A DNA stretch of 64,000 nucleotides, taken from assembly GCA_963920525.1 (NCBI GenBank), contig OY986435.1, positions 174,690,266 through 174,754,265 of the forward strand. Reading direction: 5' to 3'. Under the pieces are notes generated by a model, which did not search any database, was not told the DNA's origin, and worked only from the letters and a program-made list of their open reading frames with translations. Source of the DNA: Dichetophora obliterata (taxonomy: Eukaryota; Arthropoda; Insecta; Diptera; Sciomyzidae). Made by a program: the position numbers and the translations under genes. Within the stretch, counting starts at the first letter, position 1; every line of letters starts with the position of its first letter. Positions 35,421 to 46,380 of this stretch are shown here, piece by piece.

Positions 35421-37960
35421 TACAAGAGTTTAACCAGATTTGCCTTACTTCATTTGTTGAAGATTTTCCTTACGATCTTTCTCATCTTAGCAAACAGAGC
35501 GGTAAACTACAAAAAATTATTAGAGGCTATAACCCTGTAAGAGAAAAACAATCTCCGGTGGAAATGAACATTATTTTGACGAGGTCTCAGTGTTTCAGAG
35601 GCCAAGGCGACTTTCTAGTGTTGATCAGGGAATCGTTGAACAGCAGGTAAAAGAGTGGCTTGACAAAGGTATAGTGCAGCCTAATTTTTCGGAATATGCG
35701 TCGCCAATTGTGCTGGCATCAAAGAAAGATGGAACCAAAAGACTTTGCTGCGATTATCGTAAGCTCAATGAGAAAATCATACGCGACATTTTCCCTATGA
35801 TTTTAATCGATGATGTCCTTCTGAGTCTCCAAGAGGAAAAAGTATTCAAAGTATTGTGCCTGTTAATCCGAGGTCACGAAAATACACATCTTTTGTGACC
35901 CATAACGGTCAGTATGAATTTTTGTTCGTTCCCTTTGGCATTTCAAATTCGCCAGCAGTGTTTTGTCGTTACATCTTTGCAATCTTTCGAGAGCTAATAC
36001 AGGACGGTACAATCATCGTTTATATGGACGACATCATCATCCCATCCAAAAATGAAGAAGATGGTCTTGAGAAGCTAAAGAAAGTTTTGACAGTTGCTAA
36101 ACGACATGGTCTGCGTATAAAGTGGGGAAAATGCCAGTTCCTAATGAAAAAAGTTAGTTTCTTGGGTTACATAATAGAAAATTCGACAGTTAGTCCTTTT
36201 TTAGAAAAAAAGAAAGCGGTACAAGATTTCCCTGTTCCGACCGATAAGAAACCGCTTTCTGGGCCTGACATCGTATTTCAGGCGATTTGTTAAAAATTTT
36301 GCCGTTGTCGCTAATCCATTAACGGATCTTCTTTCAAAAAAGGCTATTTTTAAAATGGATGATGCAGAAATCGTAGCGTTTCAGCAGCTAAAAGCTTCTC
36401 TGACTAGTGCACCAGTGCTCATGTTATATGATCCTTCGGCTTCAACCGAAGTTCATACAGATGCATACATGTATGGGTATGGTCCTGTTCTTTTACAAAA
36501 GAACAAGGACGATGGACAACTGCATCCTGTTCCTTTAAGGGTTGCAAGGTGGGCTAGGTTCCTTCAGGAATTCGACTATGAGATAGAGCACCGCTCTGGG
36601 TCCAAATTGAAGCATGTCGATGCGTTGAGTAGGGTTTCGTGCCTTGTAATGGAAGATTCATTGAGGCATAAAATTAAAGAAACACAGATCAGGGATGTGT
36701 GGATAAAGGCTGTTAGGAAAATACTGGAAAAAGATAGCTATGAGGACTTTTTTATTAAATTTGACTTGCTCTACAAGGATCCTATCAAAGAGTTGGTAGT
36801 TATACCTTCCGAAATGGAGCAGGAAATTATTCAGATGGCCCATCGCCAAGATCATTTCACTGCGAAGAAAACGCAGGATCTTGTAGAATGATCTTTTTAC
36901 ATACCAGATTTAAATTTGAAAGTAATCAATGTAGTCAAGAGCTGCGTTGAGTGCATCATAACGGGTGCAAAATCTGGGAGAAAGGAGGGGTTTTTGAACC
37001 CAATTAATGAAAAAGGTAAACCACTAGCAACGTACCACATCGATCACGTAGGGCCACTAGAGTAAACAAATAAACGCTACAACCATATCCTTGTTGTAGT
37101 TGATGCTTTCTCGAAATTCATTTGGCTCTATCCAACGAAGAGTACAGGTTCTAATAAGGTAGTCGAAAGGCTCGCAAAACAGGTATCTGTTTTCGGTAAT
37201 CCAGAGAGAATTATAACTGATACGAGAACAGCTTTTACTTCCCATGTTTTTGAGGATTACTGTAAGAGCGAAAATATCCAACACTTGTTAATAACGACGG
37301 GAGTTCTCCGTGGGAACAGCCAGGTAGAAAGGATGCATCGAATTGTGATTCCTTTAATTTCAAAACTTTGTGCAGAGAAGCCAAAAAATTGGTATAGGTA
37401 CACAGACCGTGTTCAACAGATAATTAACAGTACGCCACCTCGCAGTACTAAGATCTATCCATTTAAAATCCTTACCGGGTTAAATATGCGCCTCAACGCT
37501 AGCCTACAGCTGAGGGAGATGTTAGAAGAAGAAGAAGCGGTCAAAGAGATAGACATGGAGCGAGATATGGTCCATGAAGAGGCGCGCCAAAATATTCTTA
37601 AAATACAGGCAGAAAATAAGAAAACTTTCGATAGAAAGCAGGTTGCCGAGTCATCTTATTCTGTAAATGAGCTCGTAGCTATTAAGCGTACTCAGTTTTG
37701 GTCAGGGTTGAAACTCAAACTAAAATTTCTTGGTTCCTATAAGATCATAGAAAAACACGAACATGGACGTTATTTCGTAGAAAAGGTTGGGGACTTTGAA
37801 GGGCCGAGAAGAACTAACACGGTTGCTGAGTTCATGAAAAAATGGAACCCTTCATTCGGGTCTAACGACTTGTCAGGAGGGCCGAATGTGGGAACGAAGC
37901 TTTACGGAAGGACTAGAAGTGGACGGGAATACGGCAACACTGACAGAACTTCAACCTAAC
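35421..37960 (+). pseudogene. Gypsy element 1 RT, RNase H and integrase remnants
   Basis: Coding resumes right after the nested element (QICLTSFVEDFPYDLSHL). The RT has GIVQPNFSEYASPIVLASKK and CCDYRKLN, but about 20 codons around motif A, with its first catalytic Asp, are deleted near 35845. It continues in another frame with VYMDDIIIP (36020). RNase H is internally deleted near 36530: the N-terminal part HTDAYMYGYG is joined to HRSGSKLKHVDALSR. Integrase runs from about 36850 with YHIDHVGPL, IITDTRTAF and NSQVERMHR. Stops at 36889-36891 and 37063-37065 interrupt it. The final frame (37285-37959) overlaps the 3' LTR start. Confidence 0.82.
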
Positions 37961-38574
37961 GATGACTGGGACAGCAAGAGACACAAACTGGACGACACAT
38001 GAGACGACATGACAAAAAACTAAACGAAGCGTGGGTAGGACGACGAGCAGCGGACGAACGGACGACAGTTGGAAAAATAGAGAGCGACGTGAAGTTTAAT
38101 CGATTGTAATAATATATATTATGTATGCAAATATTGTAATAATAAATATCTATATATATAAAATAGGATGTGTGTATGTATGTAACGTATGGACTCCAAA
38201 ACGGCTGGGCCGATTTTGATGAAATTTTCAGGTAATGTTCATCTTGGTACGGTGGGTAACATAGGCTATATTTGGACCCGATAGGTGGCGCTGAGGTGGA
38301 CTTATATCGAAAATTTGAATTTATGGACCAATTTAACTGAAATTCAGAATGTATGTTTGTTTGATCATAAGAAAATAATTTGTGTATAAATGGACACGGT
38401 AGGTGGCGCTGGGGTGGACTTATTTCGAAAATTCGATGACGTGAAAAATATATAAATACTTTTAATTCTATTTTATAACGAGAGGAGTAGCGAAGCACAC
38501 CGGGTTCAGCTAGTATATTAATAAACTTTTAAAATTTAACAAAGCAAACAGTGTGTTTTAATGATTTGACCACA
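37887..38574 (+). repeat. 3' LTR of Gypsy element 1, split by a Helitron
   Basis: It starts TGTGGGAACG directly after a purine-rich AGGAGGGCCGAA tract and ends CCACA. Without the 365-bp Helitron it would be 323 bp. AATAATAAATATC near 38140 includes a polyadenylation-like AATAAA. The 5' partner is absent from the window. Confidence 0.65.
38149..38513 (+). mobile_element. Non-autonomous Helitron (HINE)
   Basis: The 365-bp insertion starts TCTATATATATAAAATAG and ends CACACCGGGTTCAGCTAG. That is the Helitron TC start and CTAG (CTRR) end, set between A (38148) and T (38514). Inside are GACTCCAAAACGGCTGGGCC, GATTTTGATGAAATTTTCAG and two GGTGGCGCTG words, familiar from insect helitron-derived repeats. 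It has no Rep/helicase gene and no target duplication, as expected. Confidence 0.85.
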
Positions 38575-40956
38575 TTTATGTCAAAGAACTTTTTATGTTT
38601 TGCAATTTTCTTGCTGATTTCAAGCAATTTGACACTTTTAACATTTTTACCAGAAGAAATTTCTCGGACTAAAACTTGCAACGCTTGACAGTGAGGGGAA
38701 ATTTTTTACTCTGTCGACTGCACTCTCTTTTAACATTTTTTCAAATTAAACTAAAACTGTAGAGTACGGGAACAGACTTCCTAAAAGTTAAAGATATGCA
38801 TAAAAAATTAAGACAGCCGATGCTGACGATCACTACGAACATGTTTTACACGAAAAAGTCAAAATTTGAAAATTTTGAATTGTGTCACTTTTGAAGAGGG
38901 TGTATATATTTTTAACATAAGCTCTTTGCGACGCCAAGGTCACAAAATGGCCTGGTATATATTTTAAAGCAAATTCAGTACTTAGTTAATTTTTTAAGAT
39001 AATTTAGCTATACTTAAGAATATTCTGGTGTGCTCATGACAATACGTTGTCGACATTGTGCTCGTCGTACGGTGTTGTGGACATACTAGTTTTACCAAAA
39101 CGTATGTTTTGTAACAAATCAATGATGGACAGATGGTACATATAGCTCGTTGGCTAGCTTCTTTCTTTTTTTCTTACAAGATTTGCAGAAGTAGAGGGTT
39201 GCTAGACTTTTGTTTATCGGACAAAATCTACAGACAATTGAGTTGTTTTCATTCTTTCTCTACGTCGAGTTAATTCCTGAACAAGATCACATCCAAGTTT
39301 TTTTAAGATATAGTCTGCGTTTGAATGTCTTTAAGGTATTCCAATTTAGCATTGTATCTGTCCACAGAACTTAGCCGTCAAGAGCAGAAACGTCAGTAAT
39401 ATTTAAAAGCGCTTAAATAAGGCTTATTAATAGTTGTTTATGTAAAAATATTTATTAGGGGTAAATTCATTTATTTAATATATTCAAATTTAACTCTCTC
39501 CTTTGAATAATATAGAAGTAATATTTCGGAAATTATAATATTGAGATAATGATTTGGATTAGAAAATAAATTTATATAAATAGTTATATAAAATTTTGGC
39601 CTAATTACCCTTCATTACATTTTTGAGGAATTGGTTATCAATAATTGTTTTCTAAATAAATTATTCATGCAAAATATTAAATCTGAAAATAAATTATTTA
39701 AAGATAGTTTCTGGGGTCCAATAATAAGTGGCTATTAACTTATACGGGAATACTTTGAGGAGTTTCATTAAGAAAAAATTGTATAGGGGTAAATAGATAA
39801 ATATGAAACCGAATAAGTATTATTAAAGATATTGGTGTTTATGAGATTTAAGAGTGCATTGGTTATAACACAATAGATAACATTATTTTTATTTTCATAT
39901 GAGAACAATTATGGGAAATGTTATATTTCCACTATGAGTTGATGAAAAGATATAATACTAAAATATTTTTATTTTTAATTATTTTTTCTGGAATAGCTAA
40001 TTCATCTCCATTATTTAATAAAAGCAGAGTTGCTTTTAAGCATTGGCATTTTCTTAAAGTTTTCAGTATGCAAGTAATGAATAAACCTTTAAGGCATATT
40101 GAATATAAAAACCTTCCCAGATTGTAGTATAAATTTTAGTATTTTTGTTCTTTGATAGCATTTAAGCCGTAAGCTCAACAAACAAAAACGCAGCACATTC
40201 AACTCACATACACATCACAGAGAAATAACGAAAACTTCTTGCCTTCCTTTTTACAGGTAGGCCTTAAAGAAGCTCTCATCGATGCAGTGATGTTCTGAGG
40301 TGTGTTGACGCCAAAAGAAGCAGTTAATACATGACTTATCTTCAATATGCCTAACTGAATTGCCCACTGGGCGACTAAGTCGGTAGGGCACTAATTCGGT
40401 TGCGATAGTGGATTTAATTCTCTGTGTAGTCAATTATTTCTCTTTCCTTTGACCTATTGCTACTCTCTCAATCCGATTTCCACCTTGTCATCAGAACTAT
40501 ACAACGAATCTTTAACATCGACTGATTCCTAAAAGTTTATACATTCCTTGGCTTGGCAAAATGCTCCGCCACAAACTGGCCCCCACCAACCAAAAAACGT
40601 ATCTATATATATGTACATACGTACATTCTTTTTGACACTCTCTATACAACGTTTGCAAACTTGACCCCCAATATCGATTATCAGAAATATAGCAAGAAAC
40701 GACTAGATAATTATATCAGCACGCAAATAAGCTTTTTATTGTTAGATATAAAACTGAACGCTAATTAAAGATTTTGAAAGAAAAATCTCCATAATACGCA
40801 TGCAATCTTTAAGCATCTTAATGTATACAATTTATTGTATTGGTTAAAGTTCACTTTCATGTTTATGCATTGGTTCTCTAAATAATAAATAAGTTGGAAT
40901 ATACCTAAAAGCACTCAAAATTTACACTTATCTCAATTCTCGTATAGAAAACTTAA
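38575..40956. other. Intergenic DNA with a MITE fragment
   Basis: Mostly AT-rich and non-coding. GAGTACGGGAACAGACTTCC near 38766 matches one end of the AGGTNTGTTCC MITE (52765-53095), so 38655-38785 is probably a decayed partial copy. Position 39942 begins a short signal-peptide-like ORF, annotated separately. The 40250-40440 segment is less AT-rich but contains only a short ORF I do not recognise. Confidence 0.4.
39942..40127 (+). CDS. Short ORF with signal-peptide-like start, doubtful
   Basis: From ATG 39942 the frame encodes 61 residues: MKRYNTKIFLFLIIFSGIAN looks like a signal peptide with a cleavage-like ANSS, followed by a basic tail (KHWHFLKVFSMQVMNK). It has no cysteines and no family I recognise. 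Codons are AT-biased like the surroundings, so this may be chance. An upstream in-frame ATG at 39918 extends it by 8 codons. Confidence 0.15.
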   Translation: MKRYNTKIFLFLIIFSGIANSSPLFNKSRVAFKHWHFLKVFSMQVMNKPLRHIEYKNLPRL

Positions 40957-41873
40957 TTAACACGTCAATTCCCATGCTTCTGTCTGATGGCAGAATATTA
41001 TTTTTTTTGTGTTATTTGATGTGTTTAGATATTTAAAACATGAAAAATAAGAAAAAAAAATGTACATCCCTTATTTTTTCCCAGGGGGGTGACACTGGGC
41101 GTAATTTATACTTTTAACCTAATATGGTAATAAGAAGAATACGACTTATATTCTTCTCTACAGTTTTATTATGTGAAAAAGAACATGAAAATAATAATAA
41201 ATGTAATTCATTACCCAGCTAGCATTTACAATCGCGAAAGAATCTTATACGATTCGCCCACAGGATCTATCGAATGTCGAATTCTGATCGCGGAAGTTCC
41301 ATTCTTTGTATGAAACTGTTCAACTTAGGCGAACCTTCAATATAAAACCTCTGCGGTGCGTCTAAAAGTTGCATCTGCGGCGCGCCAAGAGGATTTGTTT
41401 GCGATTCTCTACGTAAAATCAACTACGGTTCGCCAAGAAGATTTTATTATAAATCGCTTTTAGGAATTATAGTAGACTCGCTTGGAAGCGTTATATGCGA
41501 AACGTAAAAGACTCATAAATACGGTTATTTTTTATAGGTTTTATAAAGTAAAACAACGAATTTAAATTGTTTTTTTTTATTTTTATGTTTACTTGTTTTA
41601 TTTTTTATTTTATCACATATGAAATATTGTTTAATCTATTGTTAAATAAATAATTATGTATATATAAATAAAAAAAAGCAAAAACCAAACTGAAATAATG
41701 AAGAGTTTCGCCATCTGCCAGATATAACAGAGAATTGAATTATTGCAAACATTTTATAAAACAATAAAAATATTTTATGTATGATAACTTTAATAATATG
41801 TTGATGTTATTAAAACAAGGTTCAGTAAATGAAATAAGCGGTTAAATTATTTTTTAATGTAATACAAAAGATA

Positions 41874-42013
41874 TTGGCCCGTTATCATAGTCAAAATAAA
41901 GTCGGCTTTAAATTTAGTATGAGCATTTTTGACAGTTTTTCAATATAATATGTTGTCAAAAAGCTTGCACTAAATTTAAAGTCGACTTTATTTTGACTAT
42001 GATAATGGGCCAA
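41874..42013. mobile_element. Hairpin MITE (140 bp), GGCCC ends
   Basis: Nearly perfect 45-bp inverted ends begin TTGGCCCGTTATCATAGTC and finish GACTATGATAATGGGCCAA, with a short central loop. It is inserted at the 3' end of the third exon of the coiled-coil gene, directly after its AAATAAATAG. Confidence 0.85.
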
Positions 42014-43044
42014 TTTCTATTTATTTTCCTGTAAGGCCATTTCACGTGAAGCGGAAGTAAATCCGTGGCTGCCTCATTGACTGCATTGAATTTCAATAGC
42101 CGAACTTCATTTTTAATTGTAACAACTTCCTCAGTTAGCTTTCCAATCATATTTGTATGTCGTTCAACAATCTTCTTAAAATACTTAAGTTCTTTTAAAA
42201 CGTCTAAAATTGATCCACCAGCGTCGGAGTTGTCGCAGTCATCTGTTTAATAGACACATAAAAAATAAAATATAAAACAATTTCAAAAATACGATGTGAG
42301 GGTAATAAAATCAAAACAGTTAACTTGTTTACTAGCTAAGCCGTACAATATACATTTTTTTTTCCAAATCTTAAAACAAAGTGCAAATGTAATTTTGTTT
42401 TGGTTAATTAGTAGATATGATTTTAATAATTAAGTTTACTATCAAAAAGAAGTAAAAAAGTGTTTTGATACTATACACCTCAAGAGAAAAATGTACAAAG
42501 ATACATACTTATATTTCTAATATCAATAAATTCAACAATTTGATTACCGCTAATAGATGAGTCTGCAAAAAATGAAAGAAATCAACATAATTTATTATTT
42601 TTACAATATAGTCTGTATCAATGTTGAGTGGAATTATACAAATCAAAAGTTCGGTATATGAAAAAAATAACGTGATTCACAAGAATTTTAGAAAAAAAGT
42701 TTTAGTTAATTTGATGTTATTTCTGCATTGTAGTGTTAATCAGCCCTATCGGGAATAATTTTTCACGCGGATTCGGAAAAGGGAGTTTGCACTTTTAAGA
42801 TAAAGCTTAAGAACATTTTAAAAAATTTTAAAGCAAATTTGTTCATCTATGGTTGATAAACAAATTTGCATTAAAAATTTTATTATTCGGATTCCGCGTG
42901 AACAATTTTTCCCGATAGGTCTGAATATTTCAATACCACATATTGCGATTAGGTACACACCGTATTTGAATGTAATCATTGAACTGAACATTGCTTCGAA
43001 ATTTAAAATATCTTACCATTGTTGAACAAAATTTGTTGGTCCAT
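42014..43044 (-). CDS. Spliced coiled-coil protein fragment (DUF4806-like N-terminus?)
   Basis: Three exons on the minus strand join in frame with canonical sites. Exon 1 is 43044-43017 (ATG, MDQQILFNN, donor GTAAGA). Exon 2 is 42562-42509 (acceptor TTTTTTGCAG, SSISGNQIVEFIDIRN, donor GTATGT). Exon 3 is 42242 to about 42014 (acceptor TTAAACAG, DCDNSDAGGSILDVLKELKY). The third exon contains an amphipathic coiled coil (FKKIVERHTNMIGKLTEEVV, IKNEVRLLKF) and then LLPLHVKWPY. The order acidic linker, coiled coil, Leu-Pro motif recalls the region before the DUF4806 domain in insect proteins of unknown function; that link is a weak guess. The 3' end is broken by a MITE, and intron 1 carries another MITE. 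It lies inside the piggyBac element, on the transposase strand. Confidence 0.6.
42741..42923. mobile_element. MITE (183 bp) with CCTATCGGGA ends
   Basis: Inverted ends: CAGCCCTATCGGGAATAATT at the left and, on the other strand, CAGACCTATCGGGAAAAATT. The match extends through CACGCGGATTC/CACGCGGAATCC. No ORF. It sits in intron 1 of the coiled-coil gene. Confidence 0.8.
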
Positions 43045-43261
43045 TATGTTTTAATACGTTTTTTTGCACAACTTTGCAGAACACTTTTTAAAAAAATGTG
43101 TATTTTGAATACAAAAAAAGCAAGGCTTACTTATTTTTATTCAAAATTTATTGTTGATTTAAAAAACGATTGCTGCGAAGAATCGTATATTCGCCTTCTG
43201 CACGAACCTAAATTAATGTTCATGTATTTTGTTTTTGTATCTCCTCTACTAATCTTCTAGA

Positions 43262-44918
43262 TGATCAAAATAAGAATCGCCTATTAATCGTGCTTGCCAA
43301 ACAATCTTCCAAATGCTAGATGGGTAGATATGTATATGTGTGTATGTATGTTAGTTTGTATGTGGAGTATATGTATGTGTGCTTTACTTTTTATTTGTTA
43401 TGAAATTTTTAACACATTTTTCTTGTACGTTCATGGCATAGTCCACAACGGCGTTGTGAACTATCCTTCTCTGTATGATCATCTGAACTGCCTGATAGTC
43501 TTGTTTCGATTGAAACTCTCGATTCAAGAGGCACTCCGCAATTGGTGTCTTTAGTTTGGGGTTTGCCGTATTTTTGTAAATACGATATTACGACAGCCCT
43601 GCGAAACTCGCAGTAAGTCCAGTTACTACCACGCTTTCTTTGGATCAGCCAAGAATTTTGACAAGATGCATACAGTCCGAAAGCGAACAGTGGAAACCAC
43701 CATTCACGACACTTTTATCATGCTACTTAGCGACAATTATTTCTTTTGAGACCTTGTAAGCCAGCTCACCCCTAGGCTTCTTTTTTATCTCTTTGGCGTT
43801 CATAAGGTCACAGTTTTCCAGGCGGTTTTCTCTAATAGTTCCAGTCCCTCCAATATTATTTTCATGTAAATATTTCAGCAAAGGAAAGTCAGAGAAAAAG
43901 TTGTCGAAATAGAGGTTGTATGGACTAAGATTTTCTGGTAATCTGGAGTGTAATTCTAAAATCACAGCAGCACCTAAACCATAATCAGATTGTTGTTTCA
44001 GAGTCGGACCAGTTGCACCTTGATAAAGTTCGCAGTTGACGAGGTACCCATGCCGTGTGGTCGCTGACCAAAGTTTGTACCCAAAGCGGATGGGCTTCCC
44101 ATGGATGTGCTGTTTGGTTCCATGCTTCCCATAATACTGCACAATGGTTTCATCAATCGAAATATGTGATGATCCTGCTTTATCGAAATTGGCGGTAAAA
44201 TTATGTATGAGCATATCAAAGAATTTGCGAACCTTAGCAAATTTATCATTTTGTGGTAAAGCTGTACTATCACATAAATGTGAGTACTGTTGTATTTCAA
44301 AGAATCGATTCCGCCTCATACTAGAAGATATAAATTCATTATTGGTGTCCGCCTTTTTTCCCATAGCATCATCATACATTTGGGCGTCAAATATCCGGTC
44401 AGAAATAATATAGCAATATAAACCCTTGTTTTATCAGGTGTTACATTTAGGGCGTGATTTATTTGTAACGCATAGGAATTGCTCATGTCTGCAATATATT
44501 TTATTTTTTCTTGACTGACCAATAACTCAAAATACTCGGTGGAACACAGCTCTTCATTGAAGATGTCTTGAACATCTTCCTCGCAATCACCTTTTCCACA
44601 AGGTGTAAAAAGTGATGTATTATTTGTCCATTTTTTTACTGTATATTCCTTTTTCTTTTTTTTTTCTTTCGAGCCAGTTCTTGATTTTCAAGCTGTTCTT
44701 CTTCTATCTTCTCTTCTTCATTGTTTGTTTCAGTAGATCTAGCCTGTATTTCTACTTCTGAACGAAGCATTCTACTCGGCAGGTGAAGTAAATTAGCCTC
44801 ATTTTCGTCTCCTCTTTCTACATCAGTAAAGTCCCCATCTCCAGGCGGAAATAAGATGATGTCACCATCTAAGTCATCTTCAGCTTCTAATGCATCAACT
44901 ATCTCATTCAAAGTCAGC
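43262..44918 (-). pseudogene. piggyBac transposase 2, frameshifted and internally deleted
   Basis: The minus-strand coding sequence starts after an acceptor-like TTTTATTTTAG (exon edge 44918) with RLTLNEIVDALE and an acidic stretch (LDGDIILFPPGDGDF). The frame shifts near 44640 and again near 44380, then 44379-43723 gives the catalytic core: SHISIDETIVQYYG with the first Asp and NLYFDNFFSDFPLL with the second. A TAG-like stop near 43723 and loss of the segment that should hold the third Asp (GGVD) follow. Coding resumes with WWFPLFAFGLYASCQNSW and ends in a cysteine cluster (RRCGLCHERTRKMC). An upstream exon is implied but not identified. Confidence 0.82.
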
Positions 44919-45461
44919 CTAAAATAAAAAAAATGCTATCATGAACGCAGCCGAAACAGGAATTTTGTTGTTATAATGCCCAGTGTCACCTGCAGGTGAC
45001 ACTTGCGAATTTGACCACTATTTTGAGTGCAAAAGCTGTTGATTTCGCAATAAAATTATTTCTACTACAAGTTACATTCAATAACAACAATTTGCAAAAA
45101 CAAGTTTTACAGTACTTACACTTTTGGCATTTTTATAACAATAAAAAGTTTCAAAACCACTTCGACGCACAAAAATTTCAAAACTGTTTGAGACAAATGA
45201 ATAATTTGACAGATGATGAGTGTATCAGGGTTGCCAAAAAAAAATATAAATACTACCTTGTGTTTACTGTATAGTAGTAGTACATTTTTTACTTTTTTTT
45301 TTTTTGTTTTATAGGATAAATAAATACTTCAATCCCTGTTGCCTACAGGTGACGCTGGGAATTGACGAGTTAATAAACCTGTAGCCAAACATTCATTAAA
45401 CAGAAGTCATTCCAGTGCTGCAGTTCTCATTTAAAGCAAAAACTTTCATTAAGTGTTTAAA

Positions 45462-46380
45462 ATGTTACTTCAGAATATTCTACAACGTCGATCCGTTCAA
45501 ACTACTTTAAGATTTTTGGAAGAATTTTGTGAGAATACGTCTATACATGGTCTTTCTAATTTGGGACGCAGAAATAGACTCTGGCTGTAGTTGTACGAGT
45601 TTCTTAAAAGTGATTTTATTGCAAATTGTTTTTAATTTTTAAACTTATATCGTTTAGCACTTTCTGGCTATTTACTATAATCTCTGTGACAGCTGTTGCT
45701 ATACACCAAAGCGTTGATCTTATATCCCAATATAAACGGGACAATATCGTTATCTCAATGAATACAGACTTCAAGAACTTCAATATAACAAAACCATCGT
45801 TTACTTTCTGTCCGAGAGATGAAGTGGCTGACTGGCAGGTAGACATATTTATAAGGTAAAAAGATATGATTAGAAAAAAAAAACAATTTCAAAGCTTTCA
45901 AAGCATTTAATACATATTTTTAGAGAACATAGTGTGGGATCTAATGTATCGAGAGAAGATATAAAGTATTTCTTACAACGAATTAGCAGCATGACTATTT
46001 CAACTATAAAACCTATGAAAGACCTTAACTATGGCATATCACCCAATGATTACATGCAGCTGGCCTTCAAGTTAGTCCTTACCAAGCATAACTATTGTGC
46101 CTATTGTATAATGTAATTTTTTTTTAGAATGTCTCATTTTCATAAACTTCAGGAATTCGAAGTTATACCATTAATTAAAACCGTGAGCGACTTTGGTATA
46201 TGTTACACAATCAACAATTTTCTTATAAACAATGGCATGTCATCGATGTAAGTTCTAATGAACATATTTAAGTGTATTGTTCAAATTTAATGCGATTTTC
46301 TCTTTTCCAGCCACTGGGATGATCATACAAAAGATCCAACAAGTCAAAAGATATTACACGATGATATGTTGTTTTCTTAA
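45462..46380 (+). pseudogene. Pickpocket-like DEG/ENaC channel, N-terminal exons (copy 2)
   Basis: Five short exons encode the N-terminal part of an ENaC-type channel subunit. Exon 1 is 45462-45586 (ATG; RFLEEFCENTSIHGLSNLG, the conserved cytoplasmic FCxxTxIHG motif). Exon 2 is 45658-45855 (LTFWLFTIISVTAVAIHQSV, the first membrane segment, then KPSFTFCP). Exon 3 is 45924-46070. Exon 4 is 46128-46247 (DFGICYTIN, the GxCYTFN signature). Exon 5 begins at 46311 and reaches a TAA at 46378-46380. Donors and acceptors fit GT-AG, and phases join. Exon 5 may end at an unrecognised donor or be truncated. The C-terminal exons lie at 56483-57139, about 10 kb downstream. Confidence 0.8.

Larger units (their letters stand above)
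28505..38574 (+). mobile_element. Ty3/Gypsy LTR retrotransposon 1 (outer, interrupted)
   Basis: Gag and protease remnants (28505-29965) and RT, RNase H and integrase (35421-37960) belong to one element split by Gypsy element 2. Its 3' LTR starts TGTGGGAACG at 37887, overlapping the end of the integrase frame, and ends CCACA at 38574. It contains a Helitron (38149-38513). No 5' LTR is recognisable. Multiple stops, frameshifts and internal deletions make it a fossil. No envelope-like gene is seen. Clade not assigned. Confidence 0.8.
40957..45373 (-). mobile_element. Second piggyBac-family element, 4.4 kb, with extra gene
   Basis: TTAA at 40957-40960 and 45370-45373 flank a 4,409-bp element. 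Its ends are CACGTCAATTCCCA on the left and CTCGTCAATTCCCA on the right, read inward. The word CCCAGNGTCACC recurs inside both ends (near 41084-41098 on the minus strand, near 44980, and near 45345-45358). The transposase remnant occupies 43262-44918 on the minus strand. The remaining 2.3 kb towards the left end hold a spliced coiled-coil gene and two MITEs. At about 4.4 kb it is much longer than the usual 2.5-3 kb. It lies 90 bp upstream of the ppk copy 2 start codon. Confidence 0.8.

Noticed and set aside
37956..38498. 180-codon minus-strand ORF near the Gypsy 3' end
   Set aside because: It overlaps the LTR and the Helitron, and its translation is a low-complexity Tyr/Ile/Ser-rich shadow.
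28505..38574. Endogenous retrovirus with an envelope gene
   Set aside because: No envelope-like ORF follows integrase in either Gypsy element; both are ordinary LTR retrotransposons.
40251..40433. Minus-strand ORF with CINC and HHC residues, considered as a zinc finger
   Set aside because: Only 60 codons, spacing matches no family I know, no splice or element context.
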